DNA of 27,222 nucleotides from a virus. The stretch spans positions 1-27,222 of the IMG/VR virus record IMGVR_UViG_3300031669_000200; one strand, written 5' to 3'. The notes beneath the pieces are model-generated. The model did not search any database and was not told the origin of the DNA. It was given only the letters and a program-made list of their open reading frames with translations. Both the position numbers and the translations under genes were made by a program. The first letter of the stretch is position 1. Each line of letters opens with the position of its first letter. Below, in pieces: positions 16,936-25,024 of this stretch.

Positions 16936-18390
16936 ATGAAACAAATAGCGACAATGGCAGTAGGAAGTGTATTACCTGCTAATCCAGAGTTTAATGGATT
17001 CGTTAGCGAAACACAAAATGCAATAATTTCTGGCGGTATTTCGCTTGACGAATCAGACGTAACACAACTAGGAAAATCAATGGCTAACTATGTTGGTAAT
17101 GCTGATTATTATGCTTGCACTGGAACTGCGAATACTTATACATTAAGTAGGATTGGACCATTCAAGAACTCTACTACTTATTTTACTGGTATGAAGATAA
17201 GATTTAGACCAAACATAAATAATACAGGGGCATCAACTGTTAATGTTGTAGGAATAGGTATTAAAAATTTAAAGAAAACAGATGGAATTACTGATTTTGT
17301 AAATGGTGAAATATCTACTTTATATGATTATGAATTTGTATATGATGGCACAAGTTTTAGTTTAAAAAGTAATGGATTCTTAGAAGGAAATTTTGTTTCT
17401 CCTGATTTGTTCAAAACTAATTTATTTGATAATGGTGGCATGCAAATTTATCAAAGAGCATCTCCACATACATTAGTAAAAGATGTATATGGATTTGGTG
17501 TTGATAGATGGGCTGGAATGGTAACTGGAACAGCTGTAAATGCTGGAACATTGAGGCAAGCTACTGCATCAACATTAAACAATAGTGGCTATTCTGCTCT
17601 ATTTCAAGGTGTAACTTTAACAGGAACGGGAGTAGTATATTTTAGACAAAGAAGAGCTAGTCAAACAGCAGTAATGCTAAAAAATCAAAATGTATCTATA
17701 CAATTTAATGTTTATCACGATGTTGGTTCACCTGTTAATTATACTATATATGTTCGTAAAGCGAATGCTTTAAATAATTTCACAACTACAACAAATATTG
17801 CAAATAGTGGAGCAATTTCTATTAATACTGCTACAGATACTAAGATAGAGTATAAAAATGTGGCATTAGGAGATTGTTCTAATGGACTAGAAATAGAAGT
17901 TAAGATTGAATGTGGAGCGATAACTACAAAGAATTTTGAATTTGCAAACGCAAAATTAGAAATAGGGACAAGTGCTAGTAATTTTATAAACAAAGATTAT
18001 AATGAAGACTTGTTAAATTGCAAATTTTATTATAAAGAATTAGTAATTGGTAAGGGAGGAGCTCCTATTGATGGATCTGCTGGTGGATATGGATATGGAA
18101 CAATACTTGAAGAATATATAGCTATAAATATGGCAAAAGCTCCTATTGTCGTTGATGGATTATCAGGTTCAGTTGGAACTGCAACAGTTTATTTAAGTGG
18201 AGGAACTCCTCCAACAACAACTCTTATCTTGCCACATGATGCTGGTGGAAATGATAAGGCAAACATAACCGTGAATACAACAATAAGTTATATAACTATT
18301 ACTTATTACTTAGGTGATGCATACAGAACATCAGCAATTGTTTATGGTATGAGATTTAATGGATTAGTTAAATTAAATTCAGAATTATAA
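16936..18390 (+). CDS. Tail fibre protein
   Basis: A 484-aa protein with the features of phage fibres. Residues 45-120 match a common fibre segment (CTGTANTYTLSRIGPF, then an IRFRPNINNTGASTVNVVG block with IKNLKKTDG). Residues 185-350 form a second domain that starts LFDNGGMQIYQRASPH and has YGFGVDRWAGMV, the start of a carbohydrate-binding beta-sandwich common in phage adhesins. The C-terminus is beta-rich and would contact the host. The first 40 residues (MAVGSVLPANPEFNGFVSET) resemble the baseplate-anchoring end. A strong GGAGG site precedes the start. A chaperone-like gene follows directly, as in Mu S and U. Confidence 0.8.
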   Translation: MKQIATMAVGSVLPANPEFNGFVSETQNAIISGGISLDESDVTQLGKSMANYVGNADYYACTGTANTYTLSRIGPFKNSTTYFTGMKIRFRPNINNTGASTVNVVGIGIKNLKKTDGITDFVNGEISTLYDYEFVYDGTSFSLKSNGFLEGNFVSPDLFKTNLFDNGGMQIYQRASPHTLVKDVYGFGVDRWAGMVTGTAVNAGTLRQATASTLNNSGYSALFQGVTLTGTGVVYFRQRRASQTAVMLKNQNVSIQFNVYHDVGSPVNYTIYVRKANALNNFTTTTNIANSGAISINTATDTKIEYKNVALGDCSNGLEIEVKIECGAITTKNFEFANAKLEIGTSASNFINKDYNEDLLNCKFYYKELVIGKGGAPIDGSAGGYGYGTILEEYIAINMAKAPIVVDGLSGSVGTATVYLSGGTPPTTTLILPHDAGGNDKANITVNTTISYITITYYLGDAYRTSAIVYGMRFNGLVKLNSEL

Positions 18391-18406
18391 TAAAAAGGAG
18401 AAAAAA

Positions 18407-18901
18407 ATGATTTATTTATATCATTACGATAAATATACTTTACAATATATAAGGACAATTGAACTTGAACAAATGCCAGATAATTATGAATTTTGCACGT
18501 TGACATCCCCTATGTTTCCTGATCCATATTTCCCTAATGATGTTTCTTTTTTGTATAGACCAGCGACGGATGATTGGGAGAATATCCCAGTTCCACCTGC
18601 TCCAAATCCTACAGTAGAATTGGAAAGATTAAAACCTTTTAAAAAACAAGAAATTTATTATAGTATGATTGATATTATGAATGCATCTTATGGTGAACAT
18701 TTTTCTTTAGCTGTGGTTTTGATTTTATATGAAGCATCACACCTATTTATGGATAATACAAGATATACTTCTTCTGATAAAGCAATAATGATATCTTTTT
18801 TAGATAGCACGGTTGATAAATATAAATTATTTTGTGCAGAAGTTGACGCTTTAACTACATTAGAAGAATTACAAAATTATACTTATGATTTTAATTCTTA
18901 A
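18407..18901 (+). CDS. Probable tail fibre assembly protein
   Basis: A 164-aa protein encoded immediately after the fibre gene, with AAAGGAG before the start. The N-terminal half (IYLYHYDKYTLQYIRTIELE, then a proline-rich SPMFPDPYFP) and the WENIPVPPAPNP linker resemble Mu gpU / tail fibre assembly chaperones, which have a short N-terminal strand domain and a W-x-x-V/I-P spacer. The C-terminal 80 residues are helical and contain a DSTVDKYKLFCAEVDALTTL segment. Such proteins fold or join the fibre they follow. Similarity is inferred from layout and pattern. Confidence 0.6.
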   Translation: MIYLYHYDKYTLQYIRTIELEQMPDNYEFCTLTSPMFPDPYFPNDVSFLYRPATDDWENIPVPPAPNPTVELERLKPFKKQEIYYSMIDIMNASYGEHFSLAVVLILYEASHLFMDNTRYTSSDKAIMISFLDSTVDKYKLFCAEVDALTTLEELQNYTYDFNS

Positions 18902-18973
18902 ATAAATAAATTATTAAGCATTGGACGATAGCAAGCAATTTAAACGATTTAAAATAATTATAGGAGTAAATGT

Positions 18974-19324
18974 ATGTCAAACAGAACAACAACAACCATA
19001 GTATTGAATAACGTAACCACAGAGTATATTATAAAGTTAGATAGCAGCCAAAGAAGCACTAAAGAGCTGATGATATATAATGGTTCAAATTTTGATGGTG
19101 TAGTATTGAAATTAGGAAGAAGGATGAAATCGTTAATGGAAGATGGTGTAACTCCACTAGCATTTACAGATGTGGTTGCTGCTGGAACAGAAACACCTCA
19201 AGAATGGACTGTTTCGGGGGCTGGATATTTGATTAGTGAATTATATAGAAGTGGAGAACTAAAACTTTATCTTTCAGGAGCACCGACCGCTAGCACAGAT
19301 GTAATAATAGGATTATCTTATTAA
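18974..19324 (+). CDS. Small beta-rich virion-like protein, unknown function
   Basis: A 116-aa protein with TAGGAG ahead of the start. It begins with polar repeats of threonine (NRTTTTIVLNNVTTEYI), then strands (YNGSNFDGVVLKLG, WTVSGAGYLISELYRSG) and a short C-terminal strand. No catalytic motif, signal peptide or membrane segment is seen. It lies between the fibre chaperone and another fibre-like gene, so a structural or adhesin accessory role is likely. I do not recognise the family. Confidence 0.7.
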   Translation: MSNRTTTTIVLNNVTTEYIIKLDSSQRSTKELMIYNGSNFDGVVLKLGRRMKSLMEDGVTPLAFTDVVAAGTETPQEWTVSGAGYLISELYRSGELKLYLSGAPTASTDVIIGLSY

Positions 19325-19342
19325 TATAAAAAGGATTAACAA

Positions 19343-19504
19343 ATGATAGTAAAAATTTTAAGCGGGTATGTGAGTCAGTATAGTTCACAATGGATGATGT
19401 CTTTCAGCACAATGCTACCACCAATTATCACTCAATGGATTTTAGCTTTCGGTTTTTGGAATGATGGGGGGAAATGGGTAGATAGTCAATCTTGGAATGA
19501 TTAA
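19343..19504 (+). CDS. 53-aa unknown small protein
   Basis: A short ORF with AAAAAGGATT before ATG 19343, only 18 bases after the previous gene, fitting the operon's tight spacing. It encodes MIVKILSGYVSQYSSQWMMS followed by a hydrophobic centre (LPPIITQWILAFGFW) and a WNDGGKWVDSQSW end. The tryptophan and glycine-aspartate pattern near the C-terminus resembles the small repeats at phage fibre termini. The hydrophobic centre is too short and interrupted to be a sure membrane helix. Real but unassigned. Confidence 0.65.
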   Translation: MIVKILSGYVSQYSSQWMMSFSTMLPPIITQWILAFGFWNDGGKWVDSQSWND

Positions 19505-19530
19505 CATAAATACAACAAGGGAGAAATAAA

Positions 19531-20040
19531 ATGCCAAGGAATCAAACTGGTATATCTAATGGGGAATCTGGTTTAAGTGTAAGAAACAAACTGAATTCTA
19601 CTAATAATTATATATCCACCTATATATATGGGGAAAATGACTATTGTTATTATAATAGGAATTTTTATACTTCATTACAAGATAATAACATAGGACATCC
19701 ATTAACCGATGCTGCTTGGTGGTATTATAATGTAGATAATAAAATATCAACAACATTTGGGATAGAAACAAAAATACTAGATAGTTTTGATAAGGCAATA
19801 GGAGATGGTGTTTTTTATGAATATAAAATTAAGGATATTAGTGGTAATGTTAGAGCAGGTAATATTACATTAGCTTGGGACGTTGGGGTTGGAAGTATAC
19901 AACCAAATCATGTATCTGCACAGGTAGGAGACACAAGTGCTGCTGTATTTCAGTATGAGATAGTTGGTAATGATGTTATATTAAGAGTAGTTTCATCATC
20001 TGCAAATTGGACATTTACTGCTTTAAGGAGGATTGTGTAA
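19531..20040 (+). CDS. Putative adhesin with a CBM5/12-like domain
   Basis: A 169-aa protein. Its start (GISNGESGLSVRNKLNSTNN) is typical of phage fibre N-termini. Residues 30-66 hold the pattern Y-x-Y-G-E-N-D-Y-C-Y-Y-N-R-N-F-Y ... P-x-x-x-x-W-W, the tryptophan-bearing core of the small carbohydrate-binding family CBM5/12, which binds chitin-like or other glycans. The remaining residues form a beta domain with SAQVGDTSAAVFQYEI and ILRVVSSSANWTFTALRRI, usual at fibre tips. AAGGGAG precedes the start, and its stop overlaps the next start (TAATG). It probably takes part in host recognition. Confidence 0.7.
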   Translation: MPRNQTGISNGESGLSVRNKLNSTNNYISTYIYGENDYCYYNRNFYTSLQDNNIGHPLTDAAWWYYNVDNKISTTFGIETKILDSFDKAIGDGVFYEYKIKDISGNVRAGNITLAWDVGVGSIQPNHVSAQVGDTSAAVFQYEIVGNDVILRVVSSSANWTFTALRRIV

Positions 20041-21788
20041 TGAAAAAAATATTATTATTGAGTTTAATATTTTTATGTTTTATTGTTACTTTAAATGCAG
20101 GACAAGATTGGGAAGATAAAGAGTTCTTAGGAACAACTACTTTCCAAAAACAAGTAACTGTCAATTCAAATATAGTTTCAAGTGGTGTTATAACTGCAAC
20201 TAGTGGACTTTCTACATCTTACGGAGTTTATGCTTCGACTGGAGAATTTACAGGTAGCAGTTTTTCGGTAGGAGTTTCAACTTTTGTAGTTATTAATGGA
20301 GATGTTGGCATAGGCACAACTGCACCAACATCCAAGCTAGAAATAAAAGACGGAATTTTAAAAATTAAAAATTCAGCTGGTGATATTAAGTGGAATCTTA
20401 ACCCAGATGGAATTAGTTATTTTAACAACATTTCAAGTGATGCAAGATTTGGTATTGGAAGGAGTAACCCAGATTATAAACTACATGTGCAAGGTGCAGA
20501 CATAGGGTTAACTCATGGTGTTGCAGGGACAACTGGTTTAGGTCTTAATATACTGAATACTACATCTGGAGGGCAGATTCATGTAAGAATGAGACGTTAT
20601 GCTGATTATGATTGGAAACTAATTGGAAAAAGTGCAGAATTTCAAATTAATGATAATCAATCAGGAACAATTCCATTTCGGATAGAAAAAGGCACACCCG
20701 ACAATACTATTTACCTTGATTCAACTGGCTATGTTGGTATTGGAACAATTGCCCCTAGCCTAAAACTAGATGTTTTGGGTGATATAAAAGCATCATATGG
20801 CATTTTTGCCTCTTCTGCAAATTTTTCAGGGAATATAGTCTCAACTGGAACACTTTACAGCGGTGCTGATTTGGATATTTCTGGTGCAGGCACAAGGCTA
20901 ATTTGGTATCCAAAAAAAGCTGCATTTAGGGCTGGTAGAGTTAGTGATGACAGATGGGATGAGGTAAATATTGGGATAGACACTATCTCAATGGGTTATA
21001 ATTCAAAAGCAACAGGTGAATATGCAGTTGCCCTTGGAATGTATGCATATGCAACTGGTAGAAAATCTCTTGCTTTTGAAGAAGCTACTGCAAGTGGAAC
21101 TTCTTCTATTGCGATAGGTGATGAATGTGAGGCTAGCGGAAGTCGTGCAATTACTTTTGGCGGATCAGATAACACCGCAAGTGGAATCCAAAGTATGACA
21201 ATTAATGGAACAAATAACGACGCGAGTGGAATTAGTGCTACAATTATTAACGCAGAAAATAGTATAGCAGAAGCTAATTATTCAACTATTTTCGGTAAAT
21301 ATATGTATCTGACCGATACTTCTACAAATACTTTTGTTTATGGTTTTGCATCTAGCACCCAAGCAATAACATCTCCAAATTCTTTTTTACTATTTCCATA
21401 TGGTGAAACGGGGAAAGTTGGAATAGGATTAAAAGACCCTGGTGCAACATTACATCTAAATGGCACATATGCCGACACTGCTTCTGCAACACAAATATTA
21501 TATTCAACAGACACAATATCAGTAGATAGTAGCTATGTAAATGTTGTCTCTACTGGCGGAGCGGTTGCGGTTGTAGGAATATCTACCACAACAGTCGTGG
21601 GCGGTCAAATAATTGAAATTTGGGGCACTAATGACACAGACACAATCCAAATAGACAGCTCCGCAACAGTCGCTTTAAATTCTGGGGTTTCGTATGTTCT
21701 TAAAAAAGGATACAACATTTCTTTTCGGTATATTGAATCGATCGGAAAATGGTGCGAAAGAAGCAACAGGAATGACAATGTTATTTAA
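20040..21788 (+). CDS. Large fibre-like protein with signal peptide and YadA-like beta-roll
   Basis: ATG 20040, on the previous stop and behind AAGGAGG, is chosen over an upstream codon at 20007 inside the previous gene. The 582-aa product starts with a clear signal peptide (MKKILLLSLIFLCFIVTLNA, cleavage near residue 20). Four spaced motifs of the form G-I-G-x-x-x-P-x-x-K/T-L lie near residues 89-102, 137-149, 232-245 and 460-473, and a related YGxxASxxxFxG unit recurs near 61-72 and 253-265. Residues 317-420 are YadA/Hia-head-like repeats (ATGEYAVALGMYAYATG, ASGTSSIAIGDECEASG), which form trimeric left-handed beta-rolls. The C-terminus is an adhesin-like beta domain. Base composition is somewhat richer in G and C than in the tail genes. 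Confidence 0.8.
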   Translation: MKKILLLSLIFLCFIVTLNAGQDWEDKEFLGTTTFQKQVTVNSNIVSSGVITATSGLSTSYGVYASTGEFTGSSFSVGVSTFVVINGDVGIGTTAPTSKLEIKDGILKIKNSAGDIKWNLNPDGISYFNNISSDARFGIGRSNPDYKLHVQGADIGLTHGVAGTTGLGLNILNTTSGGQIHVRMRRYADYDWKLIGKSAEFQINDNQSGTIPFRIEKGTPDNTIYLDSTGYVGIGTIAPSLKLDVLGDIKASYGIFASSANFSGNIVSTGTLYSGADLDISGAGTRLIWYPKKAAFRAGRVSDDRWDEVNIGIDTISMGYNSKATGEYAVALGMYAYATGRKSLAFEEATASGTSSIAIGDECEASGSRAITFGGSDNTASGIQSMTINGTNNDASGISATIINAENSIAEANYSTIFGKYMYLTDTSTNTFVYGFASSTQAITSPNSFLLFPYGETGKVGIGLKDPGATLHLNGTYADTASATQILYSTDTISVDSSYVNVVSTGGAVAVVGISTTTVVGGQIIEIWGTNDTDTIQIDSSATVALNSGVSYVLKKGYNISFRYIESIGKWCERSNRNDNVI

Positions 21789-21802
21789 GGAGGCAATTTA
21801 AA

Positions 21803-23209
21803 ATGAAAAAATATTTATTAAGTTTACTTTTTATAGTTTTACTTTTCTCAAATTTATTGGCGGTTCAAGATGGAACAGGAAACGATGTTGTAGACATAAC
21901 TAAATATAGTGGCACACCTGTTAATTATATTAGGAATAACGGTGGATTTTTGGAAAGTCTATTTAATGGCACTTACCGCAATATAGGAATGCAACCGCCA
22001 AATTTAGTTTATGTTTTTGATAATTCAGATCTTCCTGAAGCTATTGGAGGTGTAATAGACTTGGTTGATAATATTAGGTATATTTTTCCACGAGGTGAGC
22101 AAATTACAATTACTGATAAGTTAAAATTAGGGGAAGGAACATATATTGAGCACGCCTCAATTTCAACTAATTCATCAATTGAATTTGCAAATGGAACTTT
22201 GTCATTATTAACTCAAATTCAAGATTCTAGTTTGATTTATACAGGCACAGGTAGTTTTCTGTCAACTGCCGATACAGGTGCTCAAATTATCCGTCTATTA
22301 AGATCTAGGATAACATGCACAAACGGAGTAATATTTGATTTATCTACTACGATTCCAAGCGGAATATTCATATTTGATCAATCATCAATATTGGCTGCTG
22401 AGGATATTGGCACAATTGAAGGAATGGGGTTTGTTAGTTCTATATCAAGATTTATCAATTTTGGAGATGGTCTAAAATTAGTAAATAATTATCAAGGAAT
22501 AGACATAAACACCTTACAAATGCAACAAGGTTTAAATAATTCAATTAAGCATATAGATATTTCTGGAACATGTCAGCAATTAAGCATTCGAAATTTTTTA
22601 GGAAAACCGAAATCTAATGAAAAAATATTTTATTTGAATCCTAATTTAGCTTATGAAAGTATCGTTGTTGCAAATTGCCCTATTGATTTAAGTGAAAGTG
22701 GCGTTGATAATACAAATATTTTTGATACTGGAAGTTTAGACAATACTAGCATAGGAGTTAAATTTACTGGAAATGTTAATATTCCTGATTCTAAAAAGTT
22801 TGTATCAATGTATTATGTTGGGTTATCTAGCGTTACAACTTCTAACCCTACGCCTCAAAATTTTGTTACAACGTGGCAGGAAAACAACCTAGAGAGATTT
22901 ACTTCTGTGTCTACTGGGACAGTTACATATATCGGCGTTGAAAATATTAATGTTATTGTTAGTTTAGACTTGACGATTTCTGTTGCAGCTGCATCTTCTT
23001 GGAGTTTTTATCTTTATAAAAATGGTGTTCAGATTTCTAATTTTCCTTATAATTTTGATATTACAATTCAATTAGCAGGTAATAAAATTCATGTTTTCCC
23101 AAAGGCAAATGTTAATTTAAAAACTGGAGATTATTTAGAAATAAGATTAAGTGGAAACAACAGCACATTAACAACATACGATGGTCAGGGCTATATCTGG
23201 CAGTTATAG
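21803..23209 (+). CDS. Large tailspike-like protein with signal peptide and C-terminal jelly-roll
   Basis: A 468-aa protein with a classic signal peptide (MKKYLLSLLFIVLLFSNLLA, cleavage near residue 20). Residues 65-330 look like a right-handed beta-helix: short strands with isolated hydrophobics and turns (IEFANGTLSLLTQIQDSSLI, TNGVIFDLSTTIPSGIFIFD), as in tailspike depolymerases, though no catalytic pair can be identified by eye. The last 110 residues (LERFTSVSTGTVTYIGVENI through DYLEIRLSGNN) resemble a C1q/TNF-like jelly-roll, common at receptor-binding tips. AAGGAGG precedes the start. No stop-linked overlap; it follows the adhesin gene by 14 bases. Confidence 0.8.
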   Translation: MKKYLLSLLFIVLLFSNLLAVQDGTGNDVVDITKYSGTPVNYIRNNGGFLESLFNGTYRNIGMQPPNLVYVFDNSDLPEAIGGVIDLVDNIRYIFPRGEQITITDKLKLGEGTYIEHASISTNSSIEFANGTLSLLTQIQDSSLIYTGTGSFLSTADTGAQIIRLLRSRITCTNGVIFDLSTTIPSGIFIFDQSSILAAEDIGTIEGMGFVSSISRFINFGDGLKLVNNYQGIDINTLQMQQGLNNSIKHIDISGTCQQLSIRNFLGKPKSNEKIFYLNPNLAYESIVVANCPIDLSESGVDNTNIFDTGSLDNTSIGVKFTGNVNIPDSKKFVSMYYVGLSSVTTSNPTPQNFVTTWQENNLERFTSVSTGTVTYIGVENINVIVSLDLTISVAAASSWSFYLYKNGVQISNFPYNFDITIQLAGNKIHVFPKANVNLKTGDYLEIRLSGNNSTLTTYDGQGYIWQL

Positions 23210-23234
23210 ATATAAATATTGGTTATGACTGTTC

Positions 23235-23263
23235 TTGGTTGTGGGTTTTGAGGTGTTTATAAT
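23235..23263 (+). promoter_or_regulatory. Candidate sigma70-type promoter for the distal cassette
   Basis: A perfect TATAAT at 23258-23263 lies 17 bases after TTGGTT at 23235-23240, which matches the -35 consensus in its first three bases. It sits in the 100-base gap before the DUF5675 gene, with an expected start near 23270 and a leader of about 40 bases. AT-rich DNA gives chance -10 matches, so the spacing and the gap position carry the call. Confidence 0.45.
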
Positions 23264-23309
23264 TTAATGTTAAATTTAGTAAAATAATAAAAGGATGGTA
23301 TTTTAGTAT

Positions 23310-23738
23310 ATGGTTAATTTTCCAGACGTTGTCAATTTATTTTTATATAGAGAAGTATTTACTGCAAAAAGCACAATAGGTAAATTATATCTAAATGGAA
23401 AAGCATTTTGTTATACTTTGGAAGATGTTGTAAGAGCAGATGGAATAAAGATACAGGATGAGACAGCTATTCCAGAAGGTGTATATAAAGTAATTCTAAG
23501 CATGTCTAATAGATTTAAAAGAATAATGCCTTTATTATTAAATGTGCCTAATTTTAATGGTGTTAGAATGCATGGAGGAAATAAATCAGAAAATACCTCA
23601 GGTTGCCCTCTTCTTGCCTTTAAAAAGCTAGATAATTATACAATATATAATTCAGCTGAGAGTTTGTTAACTGAGTGTTTGCAACGACAAGATAAAAAAT
23701 TAGATATATTATTGACAATTCAAAATAAAAAATTATAA
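23310..23738 (+). CDS. DUF5675 family protein
   Basis: A 142-aa protein with the full family pattern: an early LYREVFTAKSTIGKLYLNG, YTLED at 35-39, AIPEGVYKV at 53-61, RFKRIMPLLLNVP at 68-80, VRMHGGN at 85-91 and SGCP at 97-100. The family is common near the end of phage late regions and in bacterial genomes; its function is unproven. The H88-G and S97-G-C99 layout resembles the active site of YkuD L,D-transpeptidases, so a cell-wall role is possible, but this is inference. The AAGGA site is 14 bases before the ATG, further than usual, and no other in-frame start is available. Confidence 0.85.
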   Translation: MVNFPDVVNLFLYREVFTAKSTIGKLYLNGKAFCYTLEDVVRADGIKIQDETAIPEGVYKVILSMSNRFKRIMPLLLNVPNFNGVRMHGGNKSENTSGCPLLAFKKLDNYTIYNSAESLLTECLQRQDKKLDILLTIQNKKL

Positions 23739-23760
23739 TAAATATATTAAAGGAATTAAA

Positions 23761-24066
23761 ATGAAAAAAAATCTTGAAAATACTAGTATAAAAATAGGAT
23801 TAAAACCAACTTTATATGTTGCATCTCTTATTTCTATAGGTATATTTTGGTTGCTTATCTTTATTGGCAAAGGATACTCACAAAGATTAGTAAAAGCTGA
23901 AAACTTAGGAATAAAAAATCAAAGATTGGTAACAGAGAGTAGAATAGAAAGAGCAATTTTAGGAGAAAAAATTGACACTCTTGTTAGAGGTCAGGAAGAT
24001 ATGGGAGAAAATTTAGAAAAAATTGTTGGATATTTAATGGAAAATAATAAAAAAACGGAGAAATAA
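23761..24066 (+). CDS. One-TM coiled-coil membrane protein, lysis accessory candidate
   Basis: A 101-aa protein with a cytoplasmic 17-residue start, one membrane helix (YVASLISIGIFWLLIFIG, residues 19-36) and a long charged helix predicted to form a coiled coil (residues 40-90). The layout recalls inner-membrane spanins or holin-associated membrane proteins, but no specific family signature is seen. It is preceded by AAAGGAA, lies 22 bases after the DUF5675 gene and ends 3 bases before the DUF1353 gene, so the three form one transcription unit. A membrane role in lysis or exit is the simplest reading. Confidence 0.6.
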   Translation: MKKNLENTSIKIGLKPTLYVASLISIGIFWLLIFIGKGYSQRLVKAENLGIKNQRLVTESRIERAILGEKIDTLVRGQEDMGENLEKIVGYLMENNKKTEK

Positions 24067-24069
24067 ATA

Positions 24070-24468
24070 ATGAGTTGGTTTCTAAAAGAAAAAGAAAAAT
24101 ATAAATATAAAGTTTTGGAAGACATATATTATGTTTCTAAAAGATATAGCAAAACAGTAAAAGTAGAAAAAGGATTTAAGTCAGATGGTGCTACTGGTGC
24201 TAGGGATATTTTTGGAGACGTTACAGTAAAGATAATTGGAACAAAAAACACACGGCTTGTATCAAAAGCATTTTTAATACATGATAAACTTTGCGATACA
24301 GGAAAATTTTATGATGGCACGTTATGTCCTAATTGGAAAGCATCACAAATATTATCTGATATTTTATTAGCAGAGGGACATAAATACAGAGCTAAATATT
24401 GGTTCTGGTCTACTTATTTATTTGGTGGTGGATTGGCTAGAAAAAATGGTATGATAAACTTAAAATAA
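24070..24468 (+). CDS. DUF1353 family protein
   Basis: A 132-aa protein matching DUF1353: a basic start, VEKGFKSDGAT at 32-42, KAFLIHDKLC at 66-75 with the family's HD pair at 71-72, then KASQILSDILLAEGH at 90-104 and a hydrophobic aromatic helix YWFWSTYLFGGG. Members are frequent in phage late regions, often near lysis genes, and their activity is unknown. The start follows the preceding stop by three bases, with ACGGAG upstream. It is the last plus-strand gene and faces the minus-strand cluster. Confidence 0.85.
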   Translation: MSWFLKEKEKYKYKVLEDIYYVSKRYSKTVKVEKGFKSDGATGARDIFGDVTVKIIGTKNTRLVSKAFLIHDKLCDTGKFYDGTLCPNWKASQILSDILLAEGHKYRAKYWFWSTYLFGGGLARKNGMINLK

Positions 24469-24504
24469 TTTAATCATTCTTTTTTGTCATTTTTGTAAAA
24501 TTAT

Positions 24505-24569
24505 TTCACGGATCAATATTATAAATACTCAGAATTAAACTGAACTATTTCAGCTTTTTGATCCGTGAA
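24505..24569. repeat. 12-bp perfect inverted repeat with an inner hairpin between convergent genes
   Basis: TTCACGGATCAA at 24505-24516 and TTGATCCGTGAA at 24558-24569 are perfect inverted repeats around a 41-base loop. The loop holds a second hairpin (CTGAA at 24540-24544, TTCAG at 24549-24553). It lies between the end of the plus-strand late genes and the end of the minus-strand cluster. No strong T tract follows either arm, so a bidirectional terminator is possible but not certain. Confidence 0.6.
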
Positions 24570-24620
24570 TGTTATTTCCAACCATCTTTAGTAACTTTTT
24601 CCAATGTTATACTAGAAAAA

Positions 24621-24716
24621 CTACAACAAACTTATAGAACATCCCGTGAAAGTAAATGCCATAATAACTAATAAAATAAAATTAGCTATTAAAATCAATA
24701 AATCTTTTTTAAACAT
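24621..24716 (-). CDS. Micro-lipoprotein candidate, possibly truncated
   Basis: A 31-aa ORF from ATG 24716 to TAG 24621 on the minus strand encodes MFKKDLLILIANFILLVIMA followed by FTFTGCS, a short signal sequence ending in a plausible lipobox (TFTGC). There is no clear Shine-Dalgarno site. In a +1 shifted frame a further segment, SSITLEKVTKDGWK, runs on to a TAA at 24572 just before the inverted repeat; joined, they would make a lipoprotein of about 48 aa. It could be a small outer-membrane spanin-like peptide or a frameshifted remnant. The region from 24469 to 24620 otherwise shows only the inverted repeat. Confidence 0.35.
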   Translation of the reverse strand: MFKKDLLILIANFILLVIMAFTFTGCSISLL

Positions 24717-24738
24717 TTTTAACTACTTTTAACATTTA

Positions 24739-25023
24739 TTATTTGAACAAACAATTCCTAACTTGCAAAAGATAATTTTTATTTTCTTTAAATTTATTTT
24801 TATCAGTATATGTAAATACTATTTGATCTTCATCTTTTCTAATTATATAAATTTTTTGGAATTCTTGCGAAAAATAAAAGTTAAATTTATCTGTTTTATT
24901 AATTTCAAGATTATCAAAATTAAACTTAACATTTAACTTCTTCCCATGTTCTATAAACTCATAGTCACATATAGTTTTATTGTAGAATTTCTGCATATCT
25001 TCTAAATTATTAATTTCAATCAT
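24739..25023 (-). CDS. Unknown 94-aa protein
   Basis: ATG 25023 is chosen because AAGGAG lies about 10 bases before it; a TTG at 25056 would extend the protein into the neighbouring gene. The protein starts MIEINNLEDMQKFYNKTICD, is rich in K, N and F, and its middle is beta-strand-like (KKLNVKFNFDNLEIN, FYFSQEFQKIYIIR). No membrane helix, metal site or known motif is seen. It lies directly downstream of the zinc-ribbon gene with 1-base spacing, so the two are likely co-translated. Confidence 0.7.
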   Translation of the reverse strand: MIEINNLEDMQKFYNKTICDYEFIEHGKKLNVKFNFDNLEINKTDKFNFYFSQEFQKIYIIRKDEDQIVFTYTDKNKFKENKNYLLQVRNCLFK

Positions 25024-25024
25024 T

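Noticed and set aside
18921-18955. Promoter upstream of the gene at 18974
   Set aside because: TTGGAC is present, but the nearest -10-like TAAAAT is about 23 bases away, outside normal spacing.
1-24468. Recoded stop codon (alternative genetic code)
   Set aside because: TAA, TAG and TGA all end genes with correct overlaps to the following starts.
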